This document shows, piece by piece, positions 1 through 8,643 of a DNA stretch of 38,100 bases (position 1 is the first letter of the stretch; every line of letters begins with the position of its first letter). This DNA is from Desulfosarcina cetonica JCM 12296 (GTDB taxonomy: Bacteria; Desulfobacterota; Desulfobacteria; Desulfobacterales; Desulfosarcinaceae): the NCBI RefSeq assembly GCF_001311845.1, contig NZ_BBCC01000043.1, positions 1 to 38,100 of the forward strand. Direction: 5' to 3'. The translations under genes and the position numbers were made by a program. The notes under the pieces are model-generated. The model had not been told where the DNA came from and did no database searches. It worked only from the letters and a program-made list of their open reading frames with translations.

Positions 1-540
1 AGCGGCGGCCGCGTTGAAATACGGCGCCGTCGAGGTGCAGGGCCAGTCCGTGCCTTCGGGCCAGGTCGCCCACCGCCGCCGTATAATCCACCGTAAGCGG
101 CGTGCCGTCGCAACGGTTGTGGGTATTTTCCAGGATAATCAGCCGGGAATGGGGAAAGTGCACGTCATCCGGACGGATGGCCGCCGCGATCTTCTCCAAG
201 TCGATGGTGCCGTCGGCCGCGTTGGGCAGGGTGCGTGGATGGATTCCGCCCAAGGCCGAGGCCCCGCCCTGTTCGTAGAAGAAGATGTGCGACTGATCAC
301 CCAAAAGGATCTCATCGCCGCGGCCGCAATGGGCCAGTAGGGCGACCAGGTTGCCCATGGTCCCCGAGGCCACCAACAGGCTGCCGCCTTACCCATGCGT
401 CGGGCCGCCATGGTCTCCAAACGGTTAACCGTCGGGTCTTCGCCAAAAACGTCATCGCCAACGTCAGCCTCGGCCATGGCCTTGCGCATGGCGGCCGTCG
501 GCCGGGTAATCGTATCCGAGCGTAAATCAATCATGTCCAT
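1..540 (-). CDS. ltaE: Low-specificity L-threonine aldolase, N-terminal part (runs off window, one frameshift)
   Basis: PLP-dependent enzyme of fold type I that cleaves L-threonine/allo-threonine to glycine and acetaldehyde. The start reads [19 protein letters not shown], the hallmark N-terminus of the family, followed by [14 protein letters not shown]. The reading frame breaks near 384-387: after RMGKA the family-typical continuation ([24 protein letters not shown], then the stretch containing LENTHN) lies in the next frame. Restoring one G to a GG run repairs it. About 180 codons are present; the PLP lysine and the C-terminal half lie beyond position 1. The start follows the hisD stop by 5 bases, with the ribosome binding site (AGGAAGG) inside the end of hisD, so the two form an operon. 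The break is most likely a sequencing error. Confidence 0.88.
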
Positions 541-545
541 TGTCT

Positions 546-1862
546 CTACCTTCCTGAACGCTTTCCGGAAAGGCGTACCTGGATGGCGCTCGCGTGTGCG
601 CCGAGGCCTTCGACGTTGGCCAGGGCCATGATATCGGCCGCCTCCCGCCGGAAGGCATCCGGTGAGTAGCCGATCAGACTGGTGCGTTTGATGAAGTGCT
701 CCACCGACAGGGCGGAAGAAAAACGTGCCGTGCCGGCCGTGGGCAGGACATGGTTGGGGCCGGCCATATAATCGCCCACCGGCTCGGGGGTGTAGTGCCC
801 CAGGAAGACGGCGCCGGCGTTGCGCAGCCGTGGAGCCACGGCCATGGGTTCGGCCACCTGCAGTTCAAGGTGCTCGGGGGCGATCTGGTTCGCCAGGTCG
901 ACAGCCACGTCCAGATTATCCACCACCATGATGGCACCAAAAGCGTTGATGCTCTGACGGGCGATATCGGCCCGCGCCAGAGGCGTCAACTGTTCTTCCA
1001 CGGCCGTTTGGACCGATTCGGCCAATTCCGCGCAGTCGGTGACCAGGATAGCCGAAGCCAGGGGGTCGTGTTCGGCCTGGCTGAGCAGATCCGCGGCGGT
1101 GAACCGAGGGTTCGCCGTACTATCGGCGATGATGAGAATTTCACTCGGGCCGGCGATCATGTCGATGCCCACGGTTCCGGCAACAATTTTCTTGGCCAGG
1201 GTGACGAAGATATTACCGGGGCCGACGATGACATTGACCCGAGGAATGGTTTCCGTGCCGTAAGCCAGGGCACCAATGGCCCAGGCACTGCCCATCTTGT
1301 AGACCGCATCCACGCCCACCTTCTTCGCCGCCACGAGAAGATGCGGCGAGACCTCTCCCGATGGCATGGGCGGCGTGGCCATGACCACCCGGGAAACCCC
1401 GGCGATCTTGGCCGGGATGGCACCCATGAGCACCGAGGAGACCAGCGGTGTGCTGCCGCCCTTGGCCCCCGGCACATAGATGCCGGCGGCATCCACGGGA
1501 TGCACCATCTGGCCCAAATAGGTCCCCGATCGGCGCGTATCGATCCACGACTTGGGCAGCTGCTGGCGGTGAAACGTCTCGATCTGATCGGCGGCGCGGT
1601 TCAGCGCCCGGACAAAGCCACGATCGACCCTTTTTCCCGCGGCAGCTATCTCGGCGGGCGATACGACGAGGTTCTCGATCGAAAGCTCGGGGGCATCGAA
1701 CTGCCGGCCGTAGCGTAAAACGGCATCGTCTCCGTTGCCCTTGACGTCGTTGAGGATCCGGGTCACCGCCTGAAGGTCGGCTTTGCGGAAATCGATTGCC
1801 CGGCCAATGATGGCTTTCATCTTCTTGTCCGCGGCAGCAGAGGGATAGCGGAAAATCTTCAT
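546..1862 (-). CDS. hisD: Histidinol dehydrogenase
   Basis: 438 aa, the usual family length. Catalyses the last two oxidations of histidine synthesis (L-histidinol to L-histidine, NAD-dependent, zinc enzyme) in the cytoplasm. Family blocks are present in order: [23 protein letters not shown] around residues 130-150, [15 protein letters not shown] around 235-250 and [17 protein letters not shown] around 258-275, whose Gln/Glu/His are the zinc/catalytic region, then the NHVLPT block near 370. The ATG at 1862 is preceded by AAAGGAA at good spacing. It is the first gene of the hisD-ltaE operon. A possible promoter (TTGACA at complement 1941-1946) and a short leader hairpin lie upstream. No other his genes are in the window. 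Confidence 0.95.
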   Translation of the reverse strand: MKIFRYPSAAADKKMKAIIGRAIDFRKADLQAVTRILNDVKGNGDDAVLRYGRQFDAPELSIENLVVSPAEIAAAGKRVDRGFVRALNRAADQIETFHRQQLPKSWIDTRRSGTYLGQMVHPVDAAGIYVPGAKGGSTPLVSSVLMGAIPAKIAGVSRVVMATPPMPSGEVSPHLLVAAKKVGVDAVYKMGSAWAIGALAYGTETIPRVNVIVGPGNIFVTLAKKIVAGTVGIDMIAGPSEILIIADSTANPRFTAADLLSQAEHDPLASAILVTDCAELAESVQTAVEEQLTPLARADIARQSINAFGAIMVVDNLDVAVDLANQIAPEHLELQVAEPMAVAPRLRNAGAVFLGHYTPEPVGDYMAGPNHVLPTAGTARFSSALSVEHFIKRTSLIGYSPDAFRREAADIMALANVEGLGAHASAIQVRLSGKRSGR

Positions 1863-2201
1863 TCAACGGATTCCTTTCATTGCGCGTTGCCATCCTACAG
1901 AGGCTGTTTGAAAAGCCTCTTAGGGTGAAGTCCCAACGTTTGTCAACCGCCGGGAGCAGAGCAAGGCGGGATTCCCCAAAGCGATATCACCTTTTGGGAG
2001 ATTTCCCCAATTTATACATATTTCCTACACCTTCAAGGCGCATGCCGGCAATCATTGAAGAAATAACCACCGGCAATTAATTTTACCCGTTGACATCTCT
2101 GTTTCTATCTGTAGAGATAAGCGGTTAATTGCCCGATGGGCAGAGGGGTCGGATCACCCCCATCGGCGCGCCCGAATCATACCAAACGGAGGTTATTCAC
2201 G
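1863..2201. promoter_or_regulatory. Divergent hisD/serC intergenic control region
   Basis: This 339-base stretch holds no convincing gene. Towards hisD, complement 1941-1946 reads TTGACA and is followed after 18 bases by TAAGAG as a weak -10. Between there and the hisD start a 7-bp hairpin (AGAGGCT at 1899-1905 with AGCCTCT at 1914-1920) would sit in the leader. Towards serC, TTGACA is at 2090-2095. Just beyond it, ATCTCT and AGAGAT form a 6-bp inverted repeat with a 12-base spacer (about 2095-2118), which could be an operator. The -10 elements are weak, so exact start sites are uncertain. The serC ribosome binding site GGAGG is at 2188-2192. Confidence 0.45.
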
Positions 2202-3290
2202 ATGAAAGCGGACAGAATTTTTAATTTCAACGCTGGCCCGGCCGCCCTGCCCCTGCCGGTCCTCGAAACCATTCAGGAATCTTTTCTCAATTTTGCCGGT
2301 TCCGGCATGTCGATCACCGAAATCAGCCACCGTTCCAAATGGTTCGACGATGTGATCAACGACGCGGTGGCGCGGGTCAAGCGCATCCTCAAGCTGGACG
2401 ACCGCTACCATGTGCTCTTCGTCCAAGGCGGCGCCAGCATGCAGTTCTGCATGGCTCCCATGAACCTTTTGGGTGCCGGCGATACGGCCGATTACGTCAA
2501 CACGGGCACCTGGTCCACCAAGGCCATCAAGGAGGCCGAAATCCAGGGTAAATCGATCAAGGTGGTGGCTTCTTCCGAGGACCGCAATTTCGCCTACATT
2601 CCCGAGGGGATCGCGTTTACCCCGGATGCCGTCTATGCCCACATCACCTCCAACAACACCATCAAGGGGACCCAATGGGCCGGTTTTCCGGAAACCGGCG
2701 GGGCGCCCCTGGTCGCGGACATGAGTTCGGACATCTTTTCCCGCCCCCTGGAAATGGAGAAGTTCGGCCTGATCTATGCCGGTGCCCAGAAAAACATGGG
2801 ACCGGCAGGCGTCTGCCTGGTGATCATCCGGGAAGATCTTCTGGCCCGCACGCCCAAAACCATCCCCACGATGCTGCGCTACAGCACCTTCGCGGAGAAG
2901 AATTCCATGTACAACACGCCGCCATGCTTTGCCGTCTACACGGTGCAACTGGTGCTCAAATGGCTGGAAGAGACCATCGGCGGTCTGGAGAAGATGGCTG
3001 CGCTGAACCGCCAGAAGGCGGCGCTGCTCTATGACCACATGGATCAGAGCGACTTCTACCGCGGTACGGCGGACAAGGGCAGCCGTTCCTTGATGAACGT
3101 TACCTTCCGTCTGCCCAGTGAGGAACTCGAAAAAGCCTTCGTGGCCGAAGCGACGGAAAACGGTTTGGGCGGCCTCAAAGGCCACCGCAGCGTCGGCGGA
3201 TGCCGGGCATCCATCTACAATCCCACGCCTCTGGCAGCCGTGGAGGCCTTGCTGGATTTCATGAAAACCTTCGAACGCAAAAACGGTTGA
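2202..3290 (+). CDS. serC: Phosphoserine aminotransferase
   Basis: PLP-dependent aminotransferase converting 3-phosphohydroxypyruvate and glutamate to O-phosphoserine in serine synthesis; it can also act in PLP synthesis. 362 aa, matching the usual length. Recognisable parts: FNFNAGPAALPLPVLE at the N-terminus, ISHRSKWF near residue 45, VLFVQGGASMQF near 72, NTGTWSTKA near 103, and the PLP-lysine segment YAGAQKNMGPAGV near residue 190. The C-terminal substrate block reads GLKGHRSVGGCRASIYN. An in-frame GTG-type extension to 2136 exists, but ATG 2202 has GGAGG 9 bases upstream and begins exactly where homologues begin. Transcription appears to end at the hairpin at 3333-3387. Confidence 0.96.
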   Translation: MKADRIFNFNAGPAALPLPVLETIQESFLNFAGSGMSITEISHRSKWFDDVINDAVARVKRILKLDDRYHVLFVQGGASMQFCMAPMNLLGAGDTADYVNTGTWSTKAIKEAEIQGKSIKVVASSEDRNFAYIPEGIAFTPDAVYAHITSNNTIKGTQWAGFPETGGAPLVADMSSDIFSRPLEMEKFGLIYAGAQKNMGPAGVCLVIIREDLLARTPKTIPTMLRYSTFAEKNSMYNTPPCFAVYTVQLVLKWLEETIGGLEKMAALNRQKAALLYDHMDQSDFYRGTADKGSRSLMNVTFRLPSEELEKAFVAEATENGLGGLKGHRSVGGCRASIYNPTPLAAVEALLDFMKTFERKNG

Positions 3291-3332
3291 TCCCGACATC
3301 TTTGCCGGGAGCATCATCACCGACCTGCATCC

Positions 3333-3387
3333 AAAACCCGAAAGTCGGGTCCACCCTCCCATGGGGAGCCGGCTTTCGGGTTTTTTT
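3333..3387 (+). terminator. Rho-independent terminator after serC
   Basis: AAAACCCGAAAG (3333-3344) pairs with CTTTCGGGTTTT (3373-3384), a 12-bp stem. The loop is long and carries an inner GGG/CCC-rich segment, and a run of seven T (3381-3387) follows. It lies 42 bases after the serC stop. Confidence 0.88.
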
Positions 3388-3528
3388 ACCTTTCCCCGCC
3401 TGCCATTTAGAGTTCGCTAAGGGCCGTTTGGGTACCTGATTTCTTCCGGACGGGATAAACCGACCCGGGGCACCCGATCTCCACCGCTACCCTTAAGCAT
3501 CGTAACGTTATGTCTTTTTTGGCATTTA

Positions 3529-3660
3529 TTGACACCGCCATCGATTCCCAATAATTAAATGGTATAGACATGAGCCGATGCTGGCCAACCAAGGGCCAAA
3601 CACCGCATCGGTTCACATATCCACCGTTCAAGCCCGCAGCTTCACAACAGGAGGGAATAT
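3529..3660 (+). promoter_or_regulatory. Promoter and structured leader of AOR1
   Basis: The 370 bases between serC and AOR1 contain the serC terminator and then this control region; 3391-3528 shows nothing clear. TTGACA at 3529-3534 is followed after 15 bases by AATAAT (3550-3555), a plausible sigma-70 promoter with short spacing. The predicted transcript would begin just before a nested hairpin at 3572-3614. GAGCCGATGC (3572-3581) pairs with GCATCGGTTC (3605-3614) over 10 bp with one G-U. Inside it TGGCC and GGCCA form a second 5-bp stem with the loop AACCAAG. The ribosome binding site AGGAGG precedes ATG 3661. It does not resemble the Moco riboswitch as far as can be judged by eye. Confidence 0.5.
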
Positions 3661-5403
3661 ATGAACAAAATTCTAAGAATCGATATGAGTGCTTCCGGAG
3701 CACCGGCCATCAAGACCGATGCCCTGGGTTCCTATGCCGGCTTGGGGGGCCGGGCAATGACCTCCACGGTTGTTGCCACAGAAGTCCCCCCCACGTGTCA
3801 CCCACTGGGGGAAGCAAACAAACTGGTCATCGCTCCCGGTTTTCTCAGCGGATCGGCAGCGGCCATTTCCGGTCGTCTTTCCGTTGGCTGCAAGAGCCCG
3901 CTCACCGGCGGCATCAAAGAGGCCAATGCCGGCGGTCAAGCCGCCCAGATGATCGGCCGTCTGGGATATGCAGCCATCATTCTCGAGGGCAAGCCCACGG
4001 GCGACACCCTTTATAAAATCGTTATCACCAAAGATGATGTTACCATCGCGGCCGCCGACGACATCAAGGGACTGGGCAATTATGCCACGGTGGAAAAACT
4101 GGCCGGCCAGTATGGCGGAAAAGCCGCCTTCATCACCATCGGCCAGGCCGGCGAAATGAAAATGAGCGCCGCCTCCATCGCCATCACCGACATGGAACAG
4201 CGCCCCACGCGGCACGCCGGTCGCGGTGGTGTCGGGGCCGTTATGGGTGCCAAGGGCATCAAGGCCATCGTTGTGGACGACACCGGTTGCAGCATGCGCG
4301 CCCCGGCGGATCCGGAGAAGTTCAAGGCTGCCAACAAGGCCTTTTCCGAGGGCCTGCGCAAGCATCCCGTGACCGGAGAAGGATTGCCCACCTTCGGCAC
4401 CAACGTGCTCACCAACGTGGTCAACGAGGCGGGTGGCTACCCCACCCACAATTTCAAGCAAGGCCAGTTTGACGGTGCGTCCGACCTTTCCGGGGAAGCC
4501 CAGGCCGCCCTCGAGAACCAACGTGGCGGTGAGGGATCGGCGACCCATGGGTGTCATCGCGGCTGCGTGATTCGCTGTTCGGGGACCTACTATGACAAGA
4601 ACGGCAACTACCTCACCAAGCAACCCGAGTATGAAACCGTCTGGGCCCACGGTGGCAACTGCGGCATCAACGATTTGGATGTGGTCGCCCAACTGGATCG
4701 CATGGATGACGACTTCGGGCTGGACACCATCGAAATGGGCGCCACGATTGGCGTGGCCATGGATGCCGGTCTGGTTCCGTTCGGCGACAGCCAAGGTGCC
4801 ATCCGACTGCTCCAGGAGGTTGGTGACGGCACGCCCCTGGGACGCATTCTGGGCAACGGCGCCGCCGTTACCGGTCAGGTATTCGGTGTCGAGCGCGTTC
4901 CGGTGGTCAAGCGCCAATCCATGCCGGCCTACGACCCCCGCGCCGTCCAGGGCATCGGCGTAACCTACGCCACCACCACCATGGGCGCCGATCACACGGC
5001 GGGTTACGCGGTGGCCACCAACCTGCTGGGCGTGGGCGGCAGCGTGGACGCCCTCAAGCCGGAGGGTCAGGTCGAGCTTTCCCGCAACCTGCAGATCGCC
5101 ACGGCGGCCATCGACGCCACCGGCATGTGCCTGTTCATCGCCTTTGCGATTCTCGATCAGCCGGAGACCTTTAACGCCCTGGTGGATCTGATCGGCGCCT
5201 TTACCGGGCAGCCGCTCACCGCCGATGACGTCACCGCCCTGGGCAAGTCGATCCTGACCCATGAACGCAATTTCAACACGGCCGCCGGTTTCACCGCCAA
5301 GGACGACCGCCTGCCCGACTACTTCAAGAAAGAGGCACTGGCGCCGCACAACGTGACCTTCGGCGTGACCGACGAGGAACTCGATACGCTGTATAACTGG
5401 TAA
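3661..5403 (+). CDS. Tungsten-dependent aldehyde:ferredoxin oxidoreductase family protein (AOR1)
   Basis: 580 aa. The family uses a tungsto-bispterin cofactor and a [4Fe-4S] cluster to oxidise aldehydes to acids with ferredoxin, or to run the reverse. N-terminal AOR domain (about 1-205): GLGGRAMTS, then PLGEANKLVIAPGFLSG, and RHAGRGGVGAVMGAKGIKAIVV near 180-200, a pterin-binding block. The cluster cysteines follow as C298-x3-C302-x3-C306 (CHRGCVIRC), and the fourth is C490 in DATGMC. The family WAHGGNCGIND and DDFGLDTIEMG segments lie near 325-355. No signal peptide, so cytoplasmic. It is followed by a small conserved-context gene and an acyl-CoA ligase, suggesting an aldehyde/acid/acyl-CoA route; the substrate cannot be read from sequence. 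Confidence 0.93.
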   Translation: MNKILRIDMSASGAPAIKTDALGSYAGLGGRAMTSTVVATEVPPTCHPLGEANKLVIAPGFLSGSAAAISGRLSVGCKSPLTGGIKEANAGGQAAQMIGRLGYAAIILEGKPTGDTLYKIVITKDDVTIAAADDIKGLGNYATVEKLAGQYGGKAAFITIGQAGEMKMSAASIAITDMEQRPTRHAGRGGVGAVMGAKGIKAIVVDDTGCSMRAPADPEKFKAANKAFSEGLRKHPVTGEGLPTFGTNVLTNVVNEAGGYPTHNFKQGQFDGASDLSGEAQAALENQRGGEGSATHGCHRGCVIRCSGTYYDKNGNYLTKQPEYETVWAHGGNCGINDLDVVAQLDRMDDDFGLDTIEMGATIGVAMDAGLVPFGDSQGAIRLLQEVGDGTPLGRILGNGAAVTGQVFGVERVPVVKRQSMPAYDPRAVQGIGVTYATTTMGADHTAGYAVATNLLGVGGSVDALKPEGQVELSRNLQIATAAIDATGMCLFIAFAILDQPETFNALVDLIGAFTGQPLTADDVTALGKSILTHERNFNTAAGFTAKDDRLPDYFKKEALAPHNVTFGVTDEELDTLYNW

Positions 5404-5432
5404 TCCACCGAAGGTTCGTATTTGTTAACCCA

Positions 5433-5462
5433 CGGGGAGCTCCGCCACCGCGGATCTCCCCG
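5433..5462 (+). other. Hairpin between AOR1 and the next gene
   Basis: CGGGGAG (5433-5439) pairs with CTCCCCG (5456-5462); only a weak T-rich stretch follows. It may cause partial termination or stabilise the AOR1 message, setting a lower level for the downstream genes. No function can be shown from the sequence alone. Confidence 0.45.
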
Positions 5463-5487
5463 CATTACTTTTCTTCGGGAATTCTCC

Positions 5488-6107
5488 ATGACCGATCTCG
5501 AACTGATCATCGATCCCGCGGCCATGCCCATGCTCCTGCCCCTGATGCAAAAGGGGGTCGGCCTGCCGGCTCAAATCGGTTGCACCATCCGGCAGTTTCT
5601 CTGTGATCAGCTGGGCATCAGCGACGCCTACCTTGACCAGCGCATCCAGACCCTCTTTTTGAATGCCCGGCCGGTGGACGATGTGGACGGCGCCATCCTC
5701 CAGGACGGTGCCACCCTGGCGCTCAGTGCGGCCATGCCGGGTCTTCTGGGTGCCACCATGCGCAAGGGCGGCCACTACGCGCCTTCCGCCAGGCCATCTC
5801 CCTGGCGGCGGCCATGCCAGGCAGCCATGCAACCGGCAAGGGGCGTGTGACCGTCAAGCTGTTCAACATGGTCGCCGAAGAAGCGGGACCGGGACTTTTA
5901 GAAAAAGGGGTGTGGATCGACGGCCGGCAGGTCCGGCGCATCGGAGAGCGCCACCCGGACATCTGGCCGAGAATTCGCGAAGCACGACTCGACGGCCAGC
6001 CTTTCGATCCGCGACAGGCCTTCACCCACATTAGCGGGAAAGACCAGCCCATCCGCCTGACGGTACACCGCGATCAGCCGACCACAGCCTCTCGCCCTCA
6101 TTTTTAA
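5488..6107 (+). CDS. Unrecognised AOR1-linked protein, possible MoaD/ThiS-like (beta-grasp) fold plus second domain; one frameshift
   Basis: I do not recognise an established family. The frame breaks near 5779-5782 (YA then AFRQAISLAAAMPG in the next frame); adding one G to GCGCC gives a continuous 206-aa protein. The first half (about 1-95) ends in FLNARPVDDVDGAILQDG followed by ATLALSAAMPGLLGA. This resembles the V-N-G ... L-x-D-G-D-x-V-x-L-x-P-P-x-x-G-G ending of MoaD/ThiS-type carriers but does not end the chain at Gly-Gly. The second half (TVKLFNMVAEEAGPGLLEKG onward) has no motif I can name. No signal peptide or membrane segment. It lies 84 bases behind AOR1, so a role in AOR maturation or cofactor handling is a guess from context. 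The weak ribosome binding site GGGA precedes ATG 5488. Confidence 0.7.
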
Positions 6108-6263
6108 GAACAGCACATGGACCCTGCCTCGCGCCGGCCAGCGCCTTGACCATTACCCCTCATTTTGCTATTCCCCCTTTTCTTGACCTCATCGACACCC
6201 GCCTGGTCCGTGGGGTCGCCCATGCGCGTCGTACCGCCAACATCGTCAATAAGGACCGCCACC

Positions 6264-7838
6264 ATGCTGATTACCGAGATTCTTGCCCGCAACGCCAGAA
6301 TGTACGCCCAGGAGGTCGCCCTCATCGAACGGGAGCCGGCCCTGGGTCGTCGTCGGGAGATAACCTGGAAGATCTTTGACGATCAGGCCAACGCCATTGC
6401 CCAGGCCCTGATGGACCGCGGTATCCGCAAGGGTGATCGGGTCGTCCACCTGATGATGAACAGCATCCAATGGCTGCCCGCCTATTTCGGCATCTTGCGC
6501 ACCGGCGCCTGGGCGGTTCCGCTGAATTTCCGTTTTGTTGCCCGGACGATTGCCAGTTGCATCCTGACCGCCGAAGCAAAAATTATCATTTTCGGGGAAG
6601 AATTCGTCGACCGGCTGGAAACGATTCGCGAGCAGATTCAACCCTGTGTGCAGACATTCATTTTTGCCGGACCGGAAGAAAAGCGACCCGAATGGGCCGA
6701 ATCCCTTGATACGCTCATCAGCGCCTATCCGGCTGAAGATCCCCTTGTGGATTTGAATATCTGCGACGATGCGGCACTTTACTTCACCTCCGGCACCACC
6801 GGAACCCCCAAGGCCACCCGATTGACCCACCGCAATCTGGAACACGCCTGCTATGTGGAGAATCGTCATCACAACCAGACTCATGGGGACAACTTTCTGT
6901 GCATTCCGCCCCTTTATCACACCGGCGCCAAAATGCACTGGTTCGGCAACTTCATCGTCGGCGCCAGGGCCGTCATCCTGAAGGGAATCGACCCGCGCTG
7001 GATTCTGGAGGCCATTTCCGAGGAAAAGGTCACGATCGTCTGGCTGCTGGTACCTTGGGCCCTCGATCTCTTGTTCGCCATCGAAAGCGGGGAATTGAAA
7101 CTGGCGAATTACCAGCTGGACCAGTGGCGGCTCATGCATATCGGTGCCCAACCGGTGCCTTCAAGCTTGATCCGGGAATGGAAAAAGATCTTTCCCAATC
7201 ATCAATACGACACCAATTACGGTTTGACCGAATGTACCGGCCCCGGCTGTATCCATCTCGGCCTGGAGAATATGCACAAAGTCGGCGCCATTGGCGTCCC
7301 CGGCTTCGATTGGGAGTATCAGATCGTCGATGACGAGCATCGACCCGTCATTCCGGGAGCCCCTGGCGAGCTGCTCCTGCGCGGCCCCGGGATGATGAAG
7401 GAGTACTACAAAAACCCTGAAGCCACCGCAGCCACCATCATCGACGGTTGGCTGTACACCGGCGATGTGGCCCGCCAGGACGAGGACGGCTTCATCTGGC
7501 TGGTGGATCGTAAAAAAGATGTCATCATCACCGGCGGCGAGAATATCTACCCGGTGGAGATCGAGGAATTTCTGATGGGCCATCCGGCGATCCAGGACGC
7601 CGCCGTCATCGGCCTGCCCAGCCTGCGGTTGGGTGAAATCGCCACCGCCATTATCAAAATCAAGCCCGGCGCGACGCTGAACAAGGAGGCCGTGGATCAA
7701 TTCTGCAGCGCCCTGGCACGCTATAAACGCCCCAGGAAAATCATTTTCGCGGATGTGCCCCGCAATCCCACCGGAAAGATCGAAAAACCCCAATTGCGCA
7801 AACAGTATGCGGGGCACAAGGAGAGTTTTCAGGTCTGA
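6264..7838 (+). CDS. AMP-forming acyl-CoA synthetase / carboxylate-CoA ligase
   Basis: 524 aa member of the adenylate-forming (ANL) superfamily. It activates a carboxylic acid with ATP to an acyl-adenylate and then to the acyl-CoA. Motifs in order: P-loop [17 protein letters not shown] near residue 173, the PLYHTGA block near 215, YGLTE near 318, GWLYTGD near 396, the hinge [20 protein letters not shown] near 417-436, and the catalytic lysine in NPTGKIEK near 505. Start chosen at ATG 6264 ([13 protein letters not shown]), which has AAGGA 8 bases upstream; the longer frame to 6165 has no such site. The preferred acid cannot be told. With AOR1 upstream it could capture the acid made from an aldehyde or supply acid for reduction. 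Confidence 0.93.
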   Translation: MLITEILARNARMYAQEVALIEREPALGRRREITWKIFDDQANAIAQALMDRGIRKGDRVVHLMMNSIQWLPAYFGILRTGAWAVPLNFRFVARTIASCILTAEAKIIIFGEEFVDRLETIREQIQPCVQTFIFAGPEEKRPEWAESLDTLISAYPAEDPLVDLNICDDAALYFTSGTTGTPKATRLTHRNLEHACYVENRHHNQTHGDNFLCIPPLYHTGAKMHWFGNFIVGARAVILKGIDPRWILEAISEEKVTIVWLLVPWALDLLFAIESGELKLANYQLDQWRLMHIGAQPVPSSLIREWKKIFPNHQYDTNYGLTECTGPGCIHLGLENMHKVGAIGVPGFDWEYQIVDDEHRPVIPGAPGELLLRGPGMMKEYYKNPEATAATIIDGWLYTGDVARQDEDGFIWLVDRKKDVIITGGENIYPVEIEEFLMGHPAIQDAAVIGLPSLRLGEIATAIIKIKPGATLNKEAVDQFCSALARYKRPRKIIFADVPRNPTGKIEKPQLRKQYAGHKESFQV

Positions 7839-7891
7839 CCCGCAACTATTCTTTTTCCGAATTCGGTATCTGTCCGTTCTGGCAGACAACT

Positions 7892-8120
7892 TGCTATACA
7901 TTAGCCTCTGCCTCGGAAGGGTTGTTTTCAATCCCAAAAACGAGAGCAAAAAATGAGGCATCGCATGCGAAACGAACCCAATTTGTACACGGCAGTGTGC
8001 AAAAATCGTAATCAGCCGTTCAACCAAAGGAGGTAATCTTCAGACCCCAACAGTCCTTTCCTGAGGAACGTGCGTCATCGAAAAATCAAACGACACCCTA
8101 CCCACAGAAGGAAGACGACG
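7892..8120 (+). promoter_or_regulatory. Possible promoter and long leader before the His/Pro/Tyr-rich gene
   Basis: The stretch 7839-8120 has no convincing gene. TGC-TATACA at 7892-7900 is an extended -10-like element without a clear -35. A 27-codon reading frame (7953-8036) ends in a strong Shine-Dalgarno-like AAAGGAGG at about 8026-8033, but no start codon follows at useful spacing. Confidence 0.3.
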
Positions 8121-8471
8121 ATGAAAGCGTTTTATTCTGGTTTTAGATGGATGATTGTTCTATGCGCCCTCACCCTGACGATGACCAGCATCGCTTGGGC
8201 CGACGGCTACAGAAATCGCCATCACAAGGCATATTACGCACCCCGTCCCAAAAAACATCACCACCATTATTATGCACCGGCGCCCCCGCCGCCAGTGGGA
8301 TATTACACCTATCTTCCCGCCCCGCCACCGCCCCAACCGGCGCGGGTGTATGTCCCGGTCGTGCCAGCCGTACCGGTAGTTCCGGTGGTTCCCGTTTATC
8401 CCGGTGGCAGCCACGTCTCGGCCACGGTGGGGGTACCGGGATTCGCTTTTGGCTTTTCAATTGACAGATAA
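8121..8471 (+). CDS. Small exported His/Pro/Tyr-rich protein, unknown function
   Basis: 116 aa. Residues 1 to about 28 form a signal peptide: a positively charged start, a hydrophobic core WMIVLCALTLTMTS, and an AWA-type cleavage site before DGYRN. The mature part is low in complexity. It has a histidine/tyrosine segment (residues about 30-55, including KKHHHHYYAPAPPPP), then proline/valine repeats (VPVVPAVPVVPVVPVYPGG). It ends in a more ordered tail, SATVGVPGFAFGFSIDR, that looks like a beta strand or outer-membrane-type ending. The histidine cluster could bind metal, but this is inference. ATG 8121 has AAGGAAG upstream and gives the signal peptide; a longer frame to 8070 would bury it. It is a single-gene unit ended by the 8505 terminator. 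Confidence 0.72.
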   Translation: MKAFYSGFRWMIVLCALTLTMTSIAWADGYRNRHHKAYYAPRPKKHHHHYYAPAPPPPVGYYTYLPAPPPPQPARVYVPVVPAVPVVPVVPVYPGGSHVSATVGVPGFAFGFSIDR

Positions 8472-8504
8472 AGAGGATTTGCCATCTTTTGCCATTTGTA
8501 ACCC

Positions 8505-8547
8505 AAGAGAGGACGCCGTTGGCTCAACGGCGTCCTCTCTTTTGTTT
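8505..8547 (+). terminator. Strong Rho-independent terminator
   Basis: AAGAGAGGACGCCGTT (8505-8520) pairs perfectly with AACGGCGTCCTCTCTT (8526-8541), a 16-bp stem with a 5-base loop (GGCTC). TTGTTTT follows. It ends transcription of the small exported protein gene. Confidence 0.93.
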
Positions 8548-8566
8548 TAAAGCACCCACAATCGCA

Positions 8567-8603
8567 ATAAAAAGGCCGCCTCGAAACCAACTTCAAGGCG
8601 GCC
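8567..8603 (-). terminator. Rho-independent terminator after dnaK
   Basis: On the minus strand, GGCCGCCT (8596-8603) pairs with AGGCGGCC (8574-8581), followed by a U-rich tail (complement of AATAAAAA, about 8566-8573). It lies 41 bases past the dnaK stop, so the grpE-dnaK unit does not continue into dnaJ. Confidence 0.87.
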
Positions 8604-8643
8604 AAATCTTGTCCTGAGAGACAGCTGATCGAATCGAACGGTT

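Noticed and set aside
3673..5349. Long open frame on the minus strand opposite AOR1 (558 codons); similar long frames oppose serC, hisD, dnaK and the acyl-CoA ligase
   Set aside because: They lie antisense to clearly conserved genes, have no family motifs or ribosome binding sites, and are expected by chance in GC-rich coding DNA.
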